From NCBI GenBank assembly GCA_002719425.1, contig PBHA01000010.1, forward strand, positions 95,094 through 100,344: a stretch of 5,251 nucleotides of DNA, in the 5' to 3' direction. Of this stretch, positions 1 through 4,999 are shown in pieces. The notes under the pieces were generated by a model that worked only from the letters and a program-made list of their open reading frames with translations, did no database searches and was not told the origin of the DNA. The translations under genes and the position numbers were made by a program. Within the stretch, counting starts at the first letter, position 1. Every line of letters starts with the position of its first letter. Source of the DNA: Chloroflexota bacterium. GTDB lineage: Bacteria; Chloroflexota; Dehalococcoidia; UBA1151; TMED-70.

Positions 1-485
1 ACAAAGAATCTTGACCCTGAAATATTTGCCCCAGCTTCTAAGTCTAATATTTCTTTTTCTGGCCCTATATCCCAATGAGGTATAATAAAATCTTCATTCT
101 TTTGCTGTCCTCTAATGTCTATTTCAATATTTTTAGAATCATCAATACCTACAGGAACAGTCTCATGAGGAAGATTAGGAATCTCAAGCATTATAGACTT
201 AATTTTCTCGTTTATCTCATTTAGTTCAATATCTATATTTTTTAAGCCTTCAGCCAAATTCTTAATAAAATTAGTTTCATCTTCAGTAGGTTTTCTTTTT
301 TCATTACCTATTTTTTTTGAAATTTCATTTCTTTGAGCTCTTTTTTTATCTCCATCAGTTATTAGTTTTCCACGGTTTTCATATAGAGATATAACTATAT
401 CTAAATTAGTTATGTCATATCCTCTATTTGAAAGACCTTCAATATAAATTTGTTTGTTTTCTATTATTTTTTTTATATCTAACAT
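1..485 (-). CDS. serS: Seryl-tRNA synthetase, N-terminal part (3' end cut by window edge)
   Basis: Class II aminoacyl-tRNA synthetase that charges tRNA-Ser with serine in the cytoplasm. Only the first 161 codons are inside the window. The protein opens with MLDIKKIIEN, the usual SerRS start. Residues about 28-100 are charged and helix-forming and match the two-helix coiled-coil arm that grips the long variable arm of tRNA-Ser. The family linker IPNLPHETVPVG lies at residues 102-113. HWDIG (137-141) and the start of the catalytic domain, SGSRFF (156-161), follow just before the edge. Class II motifs 1-3 lie outside the window. The ATG starts at 485 and shares its A with the lysS stop codon, so the gene is the second of an operon and is probably translated by coupling; only a weak AAGAAT-like purine stretch precedes it. 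Identification comes from recognised family motifs. The call is firm although the gene is incomplete. Confidence 0.95.
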   Translation of the reverse strand, partial: MLDIKKIIENKQIYIEGLSNRGYDITNLDIVISLYENRGKLITDGDKKRAQRNEISKKIGNEKRKPTEDETNFIKNLAEGLKNIDIELNEINEKIKSIMLEIPNLPHETVPVGIDDSKNIEIDIRGQQKNEDFIIPHWDIGPEKEILDLEAGANISGSRFF

Positions 486-487
486 TA
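483..487 (-). promoter_or_regulatory. TAATG stop-start overlap joining lysS to serS
   Basis: On the minus strand the lysS stop TAA (487-485) and the serS start ATG (485-483) share one base. With no clear Shine-Dalgarno sequence before serS, this arrangement usually means that ribosomes finishing lysS reinitiate on serS. The overlap is seen directly; coupling is inferred. Confidence 0.7.
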
Positions 488-1972
488 TTCTTTTGATCTT
501 AATTGTGGGAACAATAAAACTTCTCTAATTTGGTCTTGTTCAGTAAGTAACATTACTAATCTATCAATACCTATTCCAAGACCTCCTGTTGGAGGCATTC
601 CGTGTTCTATAGAAACCAAAAAATCTTCATCAAGTCTATCTGCTTCTTGATCACCTACGTTTTTTCTTAAGTTCTCTTGATCTATAAATCTATTTCTTTG
701 ATCTATAGGATCATTTAATTCTGAAAAGGCATTAGCTAACTCATGCCCTAAAACAAATGCCTCAAACCTTTCGACTATATCTTTAGATCCTGGTTTTAGC
801 TTTGCTAACGGAGACATTTCAATTGGATAATCTAATAAAAAGGTTGGTTTTATTAGTTTGGTTTCTACTCCTTGAGATATTAGACGATCTAGTAGAACTC
901 CCCAAGCTTCATTAGGATCAGCAACAAAACCTTTTTCTATCATTTTTTCAGCTAATAAATTATTATTTTTAACTTCTAAAAAATCAATCCCTGTATTTTT
1001 TATTATAGTTTCTCTTAAATCAATCCTGTCCCAAGGTGGAGCTAAGTCAATAAATTTATCTCCTGCAATTTTAATTTTAGTTGTTCCATTGACTTCTTTT
1101 GCAACAAAAGCAACCAAATTTTCAACCATCTCCATAACGGTATTGTAGTCTTCGTATGACTCATAAGATTCCATGGTAGTAAACTCAGGATTATGATCAT
1201 GATCAATTCCTTCGTTTCTAAATAATCTACCTATTTCATATACTTTCTCAATACCTCCAACTATAAGTTTTTTTAAGTGCAATTCAGTAGCAATTCTCAA
1301 AAAAAGCTTTTTATCTAGAGTATTATGAAAAGTTTCAAAAGGTATTGCTCTACCACCAGCAGGAATATCAACTAGTATAGGGGTTTCAACTTCTAAAAAC
1401 CCTCTATCATTCATAAAATTTCTTACTGATGAAACTATCTTTGATCTTTTAATTGCAATTTCTTTTGATTCATCATTAGATATCAAATCTAAATATCTTT
1501 GTCTGTATCTTATTTCATTATCTTTTAGGCCTGACCATTTATCAGGTAATGGACGAATAGACTTTGTTAGTAATACGATTTCATGAATATCTAGAGTGAT
1601 TTCTCCTCTTCTTGTTCTAAAAGCACTTCCATCTACTCCCACTATATCTCCAATATCAAGAAGATCTAAAAAATCTTTAGAAACATTACTCTCTTCTTCT
1701 TTGTAATGAAGTTGAATTTTACCGGACTGATCTTTTATATCAAAAAAAACAACTTTGCCCATACCTCTTTTAGCAATTATCCTTCCAGATATAGAAGAGG
1801 ATTTATCTTTTATGTCAGAATTCTCATTCTGAGTAAAAGCATCTATTACTTCAGCGATGTGTTTTCTATCATTTTCCCACCTACTCGGAAATGGATCGAT
1901 ATTTAATTTCCTTATCTTTTCTAGTTTTTCAATTCTGTCTTGAATAATTCTGTCTTCTGAAAGGTTTTCCAT
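485..1972 (-). CDS. lysS: Lysyl-tRNA synthetase, class II
   Basis: Attaches lysine to tRNA-Lys using ATP; cytoplasmic, normally a homodimer. At 495 residues it has the usual bacterial length and is complete. Residues about 60-140 form the OB-fold anticodon-binding domain (for example SGRIIAKRGMGKVVFFDIKD). The catalytic domain follows: motif 1 around 178-200 ending FLEVETPIL, motif 2 around 248-268 (GRLFRNEGIDHDHNPEF) and motif 3 at 464-476 (GLGIGIDRLVMLL, with the ATP-binding Arg at 471). Lysine-pocket segments such as LRIATELHLKKL (225-236) are also present. The usual basic residue of the substrate-loop motif A-R/K-P-F is Ile210 here. The start at 1972 fits the family N-terminus and has no good Shine-Dalgarno sequence; a possible -10 box lies only 12 bases upstream. 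It is transcribed with serS, which overlaps its stop, and diverges from the acetyltransferase gene. The overall sequence style (RYRQRYLDLI, ESYESYEDYN) resembles Chloroflexota enzymes, judged from memory. Confidence 0.97.
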   Translation of the reverse strand: MENLSEDRIIQDRIEKLEKIRKLNIDPFPSRWENDRKHIAEVIDAFTQNENSDIKDKSSSISGRIIAKRGMGKVVFFDIKDQSGKIQLHYKEEESNVSKDFLDLLDIGDIVGVDGSAFRTRRGEITLDIHEIVLLTKSIRPLPDKWSGLKDNEIRYRQRYLDLISNDESKEIAIKRSKIVSSVRNFMNDRGFLEVETPILVDIPAGGRAIPFETFHNTLDKKLFLRIATELHLKKLIVGGIEKVYEIGRLFRNEGIDHDHNPEFTTMESYESYEDYNTVMEMVENLVAFVAKEVNGTTKIKIAGDKFIDLAPPWDRIDLRETIIKNTGIDFLEVKNNNLLAEKMIEKGFVADPNEAWGVLLDRLISQGVETKLIKPTFLLDYPIEMSPLAKLKPGSKDIVERFEAFVLGHELANAFSELNDPIDQRNRFIDQENLRKNVGDQEADRLDEDFLVSIEHGMPPTGGLGIGIDRLVMLLTEQDQIREVLLFPQLRSKE

Positions 1973-2086
1973 AAATTTATAATTATTGTATTTTGTAATT
2001 TTATAACTTTTTTTTATATATGCCTAAGTAGATTTTACGTTCGGATTTGTTTTATTATCTAATATTATTGATTTGATTTTTTTTAT
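1973..2086. promoter_or_regulatory. Divergent intergenic region between lysS and GNAT gene, probable promoters
   Basis: These 114 bases separate two divergently transcribed starts, so they should carry a promoter for each. Toward lysS (minus strand) TACAAT lies at 1990-1985, 12 bases from the ATG, and TATAAA at 2005-2000. Toward the acetyltransferase (plus strand) TAATAT lies at 2060-2065, about 21 bases from its ATG. No convincing -35 boxes are visible, and neither gene has a Shine-Dalgarno sequence, so very short leaders or leaderless transcripts are possible. In sequence this AT-rich such boxes occur by chance, so individual placements are weak. Confidence 0.35.
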
Positions 2087-2692
2087 ATGACAGTAGACAA
2101 GCCAAAATACCTAAAAACAAATAGATTAACTTTGAAACCTATTCAGATGAGTGATCTTGAGACTATTCAAAAATATTCAACTGATGAGGAGTGGCATAGA
2201 TATCTAGATTTCCATACAAACGAAAGTGTAAAAGAGTTTGTAGAAAAATCAGTTAACACACCATGGAATGAAAATGCGAGGTTTTCAATATTTTTGAAAA
2301 GTAAAATGATTGGAGGCATAGGTTTATATATAGAGAAAAAAGATAAAACTGCAGAGATTGGTTATTCACTTTCAAAAAATTATTGGGGTAAAGGTATTAT
2401 TCCTGAAGCTGTTGAAAAAGTATTTCATTATGGATTTACAAAACTAAAACTAGAAAAAATTTTTGCACAAACAGACTTAAGAAACCTCCCTTCTCAATCT
2501 GTTATGAAAAAAATGAAAATGAAAAAAGAAGGTATATTCAGAAAACATATTATTTCTCAAAATAAAAGAAGAGATGTTATTTTTTATTCAATACTGAAAA
2601 CAGAATGGGAAAATTTTTACCAGCAAGTTTCTCCACCATCTATAACCAACTCAGAACCATTCACCCAAGAAGATTCATCTGAAGCCAAATAA
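2087..2692 (+). CDS. GNAT-family N-acetyltransferase, RimJ/RimL type
   Basis: Transfers an acetyl group from acetyl-CoA to an amine on a protein or small molecule; the substrate cannot be read from the sequence. The start TNRLTLKPIQMSDLE (11-25) is the standard opening of RimJ/RimL-like acetyltransferases (Acetyltransf_3 type). Motif A, the acetyl-CoA pyrophosphate loop, is at about 91-117 (EIGYSLSKNYWGKGIIPEA, with G101-K-G103). The N-L-P-S stretch at 133-136 and the following basic helix match the family's NxxS region. The conserved fold ends near ILKTEW (169-174). The remaining residues to 201, rich in Ser, Pro and Gln, have no family counterpart; from residue 177 on they are encoded antisense to the dehydrogenase gene, so the native stop was probably lost. 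No Shine-Dalgarno sequence precedes the ATG, which follows a T-rich tract. It stands alone on its strand. It could be ribosomal-protein modifying or a resistance-type enzyme; nothing decides this. Confidence 0.9.
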   Translation: MTVDKPKYLKTNRLTLKPIQMSDLETIQKYSTDEEWHRYLDFHTNESVKEFVEKSVNTPWNENARFSIFLKSKMIGGIGLYIEKKDKTAEIGYSLSKNYWGKGIIPEAVEKVFHYGFTKLKLEKIFAQTDLRNLPSQSVMKKMKMKKEGIFRKHIISQNKRRDVIFYSILKTEWENFYQQVSPPSITNSEPFTQEDSSEAK

Positions 2693-3372
2693 AGAGCTCC
2701 GTATGCAATATCCTCAGGGGTTCCTAATCTTCCCATAGGAGTCATATCTAATCGTTCTTTACGAATCTGTTCTATCGAATGTATATCTTCTGTCATAGGA
2801 GTATCTGTAAATCCAGGATGAATAGAATTAGATCTAACATTATACTTACCGTATTGAGCAGCTATTGTTTTTGTAAAAATTCTTGATGCGCCTTTTGAAG
2901 CATGATAAGCGGTAGATCCTCTTGCGCTTCCTATAATCCCAAAAATTGATGAAATATTGATTATTGAACCTGATTTGTTTTTTTTCATGTGAGAAATAAC
3001 ACTTTGGGTCCCTATCATCACAGATGTTGAATTTACAGCAAAAACTCTATCCCAATCTGATCTTTCCATCTCTTCGAAAGTAGATCTTAAAGACATACCT
3101 GCATTATTTATCAAAATGTCTATCTTACCCCATTTTTTCAAGACCTTATCTACACATTCTTTCCAGCTTTTTTCATCAGAAACGTCGAAATTTTTTGTAA
3201 TAATTTTCTCTTTTGAAGAAATTTTTTCTTCTAGTAGTCTCAATTTTTCATTATTGGTATCAATAATACAAACATTAGAACCTTCATCAAAAAACATTTT
3301 AGAAATTGCTTCTCCAATTCCTGAAGCTCCTCCTGTAACTATTGCAACTTTATTTTCTAATCTACTTCCCAT
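2617..3372 (-). CDS. NAD-dependent short-chain dehydrogenase/reductase (classical SDR)
   Basis: Oxidoreductase of the classical SDR family, 251 residues, the normal length. The Rossmann cofactor motif TGGASGIG is at 13-20. Asp38 at the end of the second strand favours NAD(H) over NADP(H). D63-V64 contacts adenine, and NNAG is at 89-92. The catalytic set is complete: Asn114, Ser142, Tyr156 and Lys160 (YHASK). HPGFTDTPM (185-193) and the C-terminal VNGSELVIDGG (237-247) resemble cyclopentanol dehydrogenase or 'glucose 1-dehydrogenase'-type SDRs that act on secondary alcohols or ketones; the true substrate is unknown. The frame stays open 34 codons upstream to 3474, but that part is Phe/Tyr-rich translation of A/T-rich promoter DNA. 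The start at 3372 is preferred because AGGAG lies 5 bases before it and the protein then begins MGSRLENKVAIVTGG, as the family does. Its 3' end overlaps the acetyltransferase tail. It diverges from the cupin gene. Confidence 0.93.
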   Translation of the reverse strand: MGSRLENKVAIVTGGASGIGEAISKMFFDEGSNVCIIDTNNEKLRLLEEKISSKEKIITKNFDVSDEKSWKECVDKVLKKWGKIDILINNAGMSLRSTFEEMERSDWDRVFAVNSTSVMIGTQSVISHMKKNKSGSIINISSIFGIIGSARGSTAYHASKGASRIFTKTIAAQYGKYNVRSNSIHPGFTDTPMTEDIHSIEQIRKERLDMTPMGRLGTPEDIAYGALYLASDESSWVNGSELVIDGGETCW

Positions 3373-3377
3373 AACAA

Positions 3378-3382
3378 CTCCT
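3378..3382 (-). promoter_or_regulatory. Shine-Dalgarno AGGAG fixing the SDR start
   Basis: On the minus strand AGGAG sits 5 bases before the ATG at 3372. It decides the start of the dehydrogenase against the longer open frame beginning at 3474. Confidence 0.85.
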
Positions 3383-3406
3383 GAAATTAAATAGCTTAGA
3401 AAAACT

Positions 3407-3443
3407 TTATCATAAAAAAAAAATAAATTATCATAAAAAAAAA
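3407..3443. repeat. Direct repeat TTATCATAAAAAAAAA, two copies 21 bases apart
   Basis: Identical 16-base copies lie at 3407-3422 and 3428-3443, giving a period of 21 bases, about two helical turns. They fill the centre of the 82-base region between the divergent SDR and cupin genes. Read on the minus strand each copy ends in TATGATAA after a T-tract, so each contains a box one base from the -10 consensus. The A-tracts in phase would also bend the DNA. This could be a tandem slippage duplication of a promoter or a paired protein-binding site. Confidence 0.75.
3409..3414 (-). promoter_or_regulatory. Possible -10 box (TATGAT) of the SDR gene
   Basis: TATGAT on the minus strand differs from TATAAT at one base and would start transcripts roughly 30 bases before the ATG, leaving room for the AGGAG site. 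An identical box lies 21 bases further upstream (3435-3430) in the second repeat copy. No good -35 hexamer is visible, only T-rich sequence. Confidence 0.4.
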
Positions 3444-3454
3444 GAAAATTAAAA

Positions 3455-3835
3455 ATGGTACAAAATCCAATCAACTTTGGCTCGAATAAAAAAGAAACTA
3501 AAACAGAGAGACCTTGGGGTAGTTTTGAGATACTTTGTAAAGGTCCAGGTTATCAATCAAAAAGACTCGTGGTAAAACCTAAAAGTAGATTATCTCTTCA
3601 AACACATAAACACAGAGACGAAGAATGGGTTATTGCAAGGGGTACAGCAAGAGTAACTATTGGTGATAAGCAGATAGAATTAGGAAAAGGTGAATCGGCA
3701 AGTGTACCTAGAACTGTCGCTCATAGAATTGAAAATATATCTGAAATAGACCCCCTAGAAATTATTGAAGTTCAAATAGGAGACTATATTGATGAGGATG
3801 ATATTGAAAGATTAGATGATGATTATGGAAGATAA
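3455..3835 (+). CDS. Stand-alone cupin of the type II phosphomannose isomerase family
   Basis: A single-domain cupin of 126 residues matching the C-terminal isomerase domain of bifunctional mannose-1-phosphate guanylyltransferase/mannose-6-phosphate isomerase proteins (ManC/AlgA type). Features in order: RPWGSFEIL (19-27); GYQSKRLVVKPKSRLSLQTH (32-51); the metal-site stretch HKHRDEEW (51-58) followed by G63, matching the cupin HxH..E(X)6G pattern; the second cupin motif with H90 (SVPRTVAHRIEN, 83-94); and the family ending EVQIGDYIDEDDIERL (105-120) then DDDYGR. Likely metal ligands are H51, H53, E56 and H90. In AlgA-type proteins the motif reads EHW; here it is EEW (E57). The likely reaction is mannose-6-phosphate/fructose-6-phosphate isomerisation, feeding GDP-mannose and surface sugars, but no nucleotidyltransferase domain or sugar genes are nearby, so the activity is not certain. 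No clear Shine-Dalgarno sequence, only A-rich leader. It converges on the SepIVA-like gene with 2 bases between stops. Confidence 0.88.
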   Translation: MVQNPINFGSNKKETKTERPWGSFEILCKGPGYQSKRLVVKPKSRLSLQTHKHRDEEWVIARGTARVTIGDKQIELGKGESASVPRTVAHRIENISEIDPLEIIEVQIGDYIDEDDIERLDDDYGR

Positions 3836-3837
3836 AT

Positions 3838-4449
3838 CTACTGATTCTGTTCCATAGTTATATTTTCGTTCTCAGATTCATCAGGATCATCTAGCAAGTC
3901 CAGACCACTTCTTACCTGACTTAAGATTGTTGAAATCCTTTCTTCCAAAGCATAAAGAACTTCTTTAGCGTAATTATCAGCACCATCTCTTCTATCAGCA
4001 GATATTTGTTCAGACTCATCCAGCATCCTTGCAGATTCTTGTTGAGCATTAAGAATAATTCTTTCAGATTCAGACTGAGCTTCAGATATGATTTCTTCAG
4101 ATTTTCTGTTAGCTCCTTCTACAATTGATGTTTCTTGTATCATCTCTTCTGCTTTTTGTTCTGCTTCAGAAATAATTCCAGCAGCATCTCTTTTAGCAAT
4201 CTCTCTCATTGTAGAGGCTTCTTCGTCAGCGTAATTCCTTATCCTTGCAGCTTCTTTATCTGCTTGATCTATAATTGCCTCTTTTTGCCTTGTAACCATC
4301 CCTGCTTCATCTAGCTCAGTAGGTAAACTTGCTATAATTTGGTTTATTATCTCAACAGCTCTTGGTTTATCTAAACCTTTTCCTGGTATTAAAGAACCAG
4401 AATCATTGATTAATTTTTCTAAACCTTTTAATTCTTCAAAAATATTCAT
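3838..4449 (-). CDS. SepIVA/DivIVA-like coiled-coil protein, probable envelope growth or division factor
   Basis: A soluble protein of 203 residues with no signal peptide or membrane segment. After a short N-terminal helix and linker (1-30), residues 31-60 (RAVEIINQIIASLPTELDEA then a VTRQKEAII stretch) resemble the N-terminal block of actinobacterial SepIVA-type proteins. Residues 63-167 are a long Ala/Glu-rich coiled coil built from nine 11-residue units of pattern A-x-x-E-A/S-x-x-I/M, broken by a six-residue insertion at 107-112. The tail (183-203) is acidic. In such proteins the gene often carries labels such as DivIVA-domain or 'ATP synthase subunit B-like' because of the coiled coil alone. 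The order rsmD-coaD-this gene matches, from memory, the actinobacterial neighbourhood of SepIVA, a septum and cell-wall growth regulator; that supports the call beyond composition. Translation starts behind the strongest Shine-Dalgarno sequence in the window. It may be cotranscribed with coaD. The stop is TAG. Confidence 0.65.
   Translation of the reverse strand: MNIFEELKGLEKLINDSGSLIPGKGLDKPRAVEIINQIIASLPTELDEAGMVTRQKEAIIDQADKEAARIRNYADEEASTMREIAKRDAAGIISEAEQKAEEMIQETSIVEGANRKSEEIISEAQSESERIILNAQQESARMLDESEQISADRRDGADNYAKEVLYALEERISTILSQVRSGLDLLDDPDESENENITMEQNQ
3949..4263 (-). repeat. Region encoding nine hendecad (11-residue) coiled-coil repeats
   Basis: The units begin at residues 63, 74, 85 and 96, then after a six-residue break (107-112) at 113, 124, 135, 146 and 157. 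Examples are ADKEAARIRNY, AKRDAAGIISE, AEQKAEEMIQE and AQSESERIILN. Small residues at positions 1 and 5 and Ile/Met/Val at 8 make a continuous stripe; the unit at 146 (SEQISADRRDG) is the weakest, with Arg at position 8. An 11-residue period predicts a nearly straight or slightly right-handed coiled coil rather than the usual heptad supercoil. At DNA level the repeats are degenerate, so this is an old or selected protein repeat and not a recent tandem expansion. Confidence 0.75.
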
Positions 4450-4453
4450 ATTT

Positions 4454-4458
4454 CCTCC
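4454..4458 (-). promoter_or_regulatory. Strong Shine-Dalgarno GGAGG before the SepIVA-like gene
   Basis: On the minus strand GGAGG is followed by AAAT and the ATG at 4449, a spacing of four bases. It lies in the 55-base gap after coaD, which also holds a weak -10-like TAGAAT (4473-4468) without a partner -35. Independent strong initiation is clear; an independent promoter is not. Confidence 0.85.
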
Positions 4459-4504
4459 AATAAATAAATTCTAGTCCATTAATACACTTAATTACTTTAA
4501 CTTT

Positions 4505-4990
4505 TTAAACGGATTTTTTTATTCTTTCCAAAAAAGGTGTAAGTACATGATCAGGTACCAAAGAACTAACGTCTCCTCCTAATATAGCTATTTCTTTGAC
4601 TCTACTCGAGCTAACATATTGATATTTTAAGGATGAAATTAAACAAACAGTGTCTATTTTTGAGTTCATTTCTCTATTCGTTAAAGCCATTTCTCTCTCA
4701 TATTCGAAATCAGCCCCAATTCTTAACCCTCTTATAATAACACTTGCACCTAATTCTTCAGCCAAACTTACAGTTAACTTATTAAATTTTGTAACGTTTA
4801 CATTCGGTAATTTTGAGATAGATTTATTAATCATCTCAACTCTTTCATCAACATTAAAAATAACATTCTTCATAGAACCTGAATAAACACAAATAGTTAC
4901 TTCTCCAAACATCTTAGAAGCTCGTTCGACTATGTCAAAATGACCATTAGTGACAGGGTCAAACGTTCCTGGATAGATTCCTTTTATCAT
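4505..4990 (-). CDS. coaD: Phosphopantetheine adenylyltransferase
   Basis: Catalyses the penultimate step of coenzyme A synthesis, joining ATP and 4'-phosphopantetheine to give dephospho-CoA and pyrophosphate; cytoplasmic and normally hexameric. The 161 residues are the standard length. The nucleotidyltransferase motif GTFDPVTNGH is at 8-17, with the catalytic (T/H)xGH form ending in His17. Lys41 corresponds to the conserved phosphopantetheine-contacting Lys. IRGLRIGADFEYEREMAL (86-103) and the ATP-binding VSSSRVKEIA (126-135) follow, then GGDVSSLVP (138-146). The only notable variation is SGSMKNVIF (37-45) for the more usual NPSKKPLF-type stretch. The ATG lies nine bases after the rsmD stop, and a weak purine-rich GAGAAAG overlaps that stop codon. 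The rsmD-coaD pair is one of the commonest bacterial gene couples, and the SepIVA-like gene follows after 55 bases. Confidence 0.97.
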   Translation of the reverse strand: MIKGIYPGTFDPVTNGHFDIVERASKMFGEVTICVYSGSMKNVIFNVDERVEMINKSISKLPNVNVTKFNKLTVSLAEELGASVIIRGLRIGADFEYEREMALTNREMNSKIDTVCLISSLKYQYVSSSRVKEIAILGGDVSSLVPDHVLTPFLERIKKSV

Positions 4991-4999
4991 ATTACTTTC

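Noticed and set aside
1706..1906. Open frame on the plus strand opposite the lysS N-terminal region
   Set aside because: It is antisense to the OB-fold coding region of lysS, with an AT-driven Phe/Tyr/Ile composition; no support as a gene.
1971..1986. Short palindromes (ATAAATTTAT, ATAATTAT) at the lysS start
   Set aside because: Perfect but entirely A/T and short; expected by chance in this composition and not stable as a hairpin.
3116..3394. Open frame on the plus strand opposite the SDR gene
   Set aside because: It is antisense to well-conserved SDR codons, has Ser/Phe-rich low-information sequence and no ribosome site; it is a shadow.
3373..3474. A 34-codon in-frame upstream extension of the SDR gene, Phe/Tyr/Leu-rich and resembling a membrane anchor
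   Set aside because: It is the translation of an A/T-rich promoter with a direct repeat, it lies upstream of a well-placed AGGAG, and SDR proteins of this type start at the Met at 3372.
3833..3840. Possible bidirectional terminator between the cupin and the SepIVA-like gene
   Set aside because: Only two bases separate the stop codons and I see no GC-rich inverted repeat or T-tract around them.
3949..4263. Possible CRISPR-like or recent tandem DNA repeat, because TTCAGA-type words recur
   Set aside because: The recurring words come from Ser-Glu and Glu-Ala codons of the hendecad coiled coil in a single intact frame; copies are degenerate and lack spacers.
4450..4504. Independent promoter for the SepIVA-like gene in the gap after coaD
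   Set aside because: TAGAAT at 4473-4468 is the only -10-like box and no -35 hexamer lies at a usable distance; too weak to list separately from the ribosome site.
4650..4886. Open frame on the plus strand opposite coaD
   Set aside because: It lies wholly inside coaD on the other strand, with no ribosome site or recognisable protein features.
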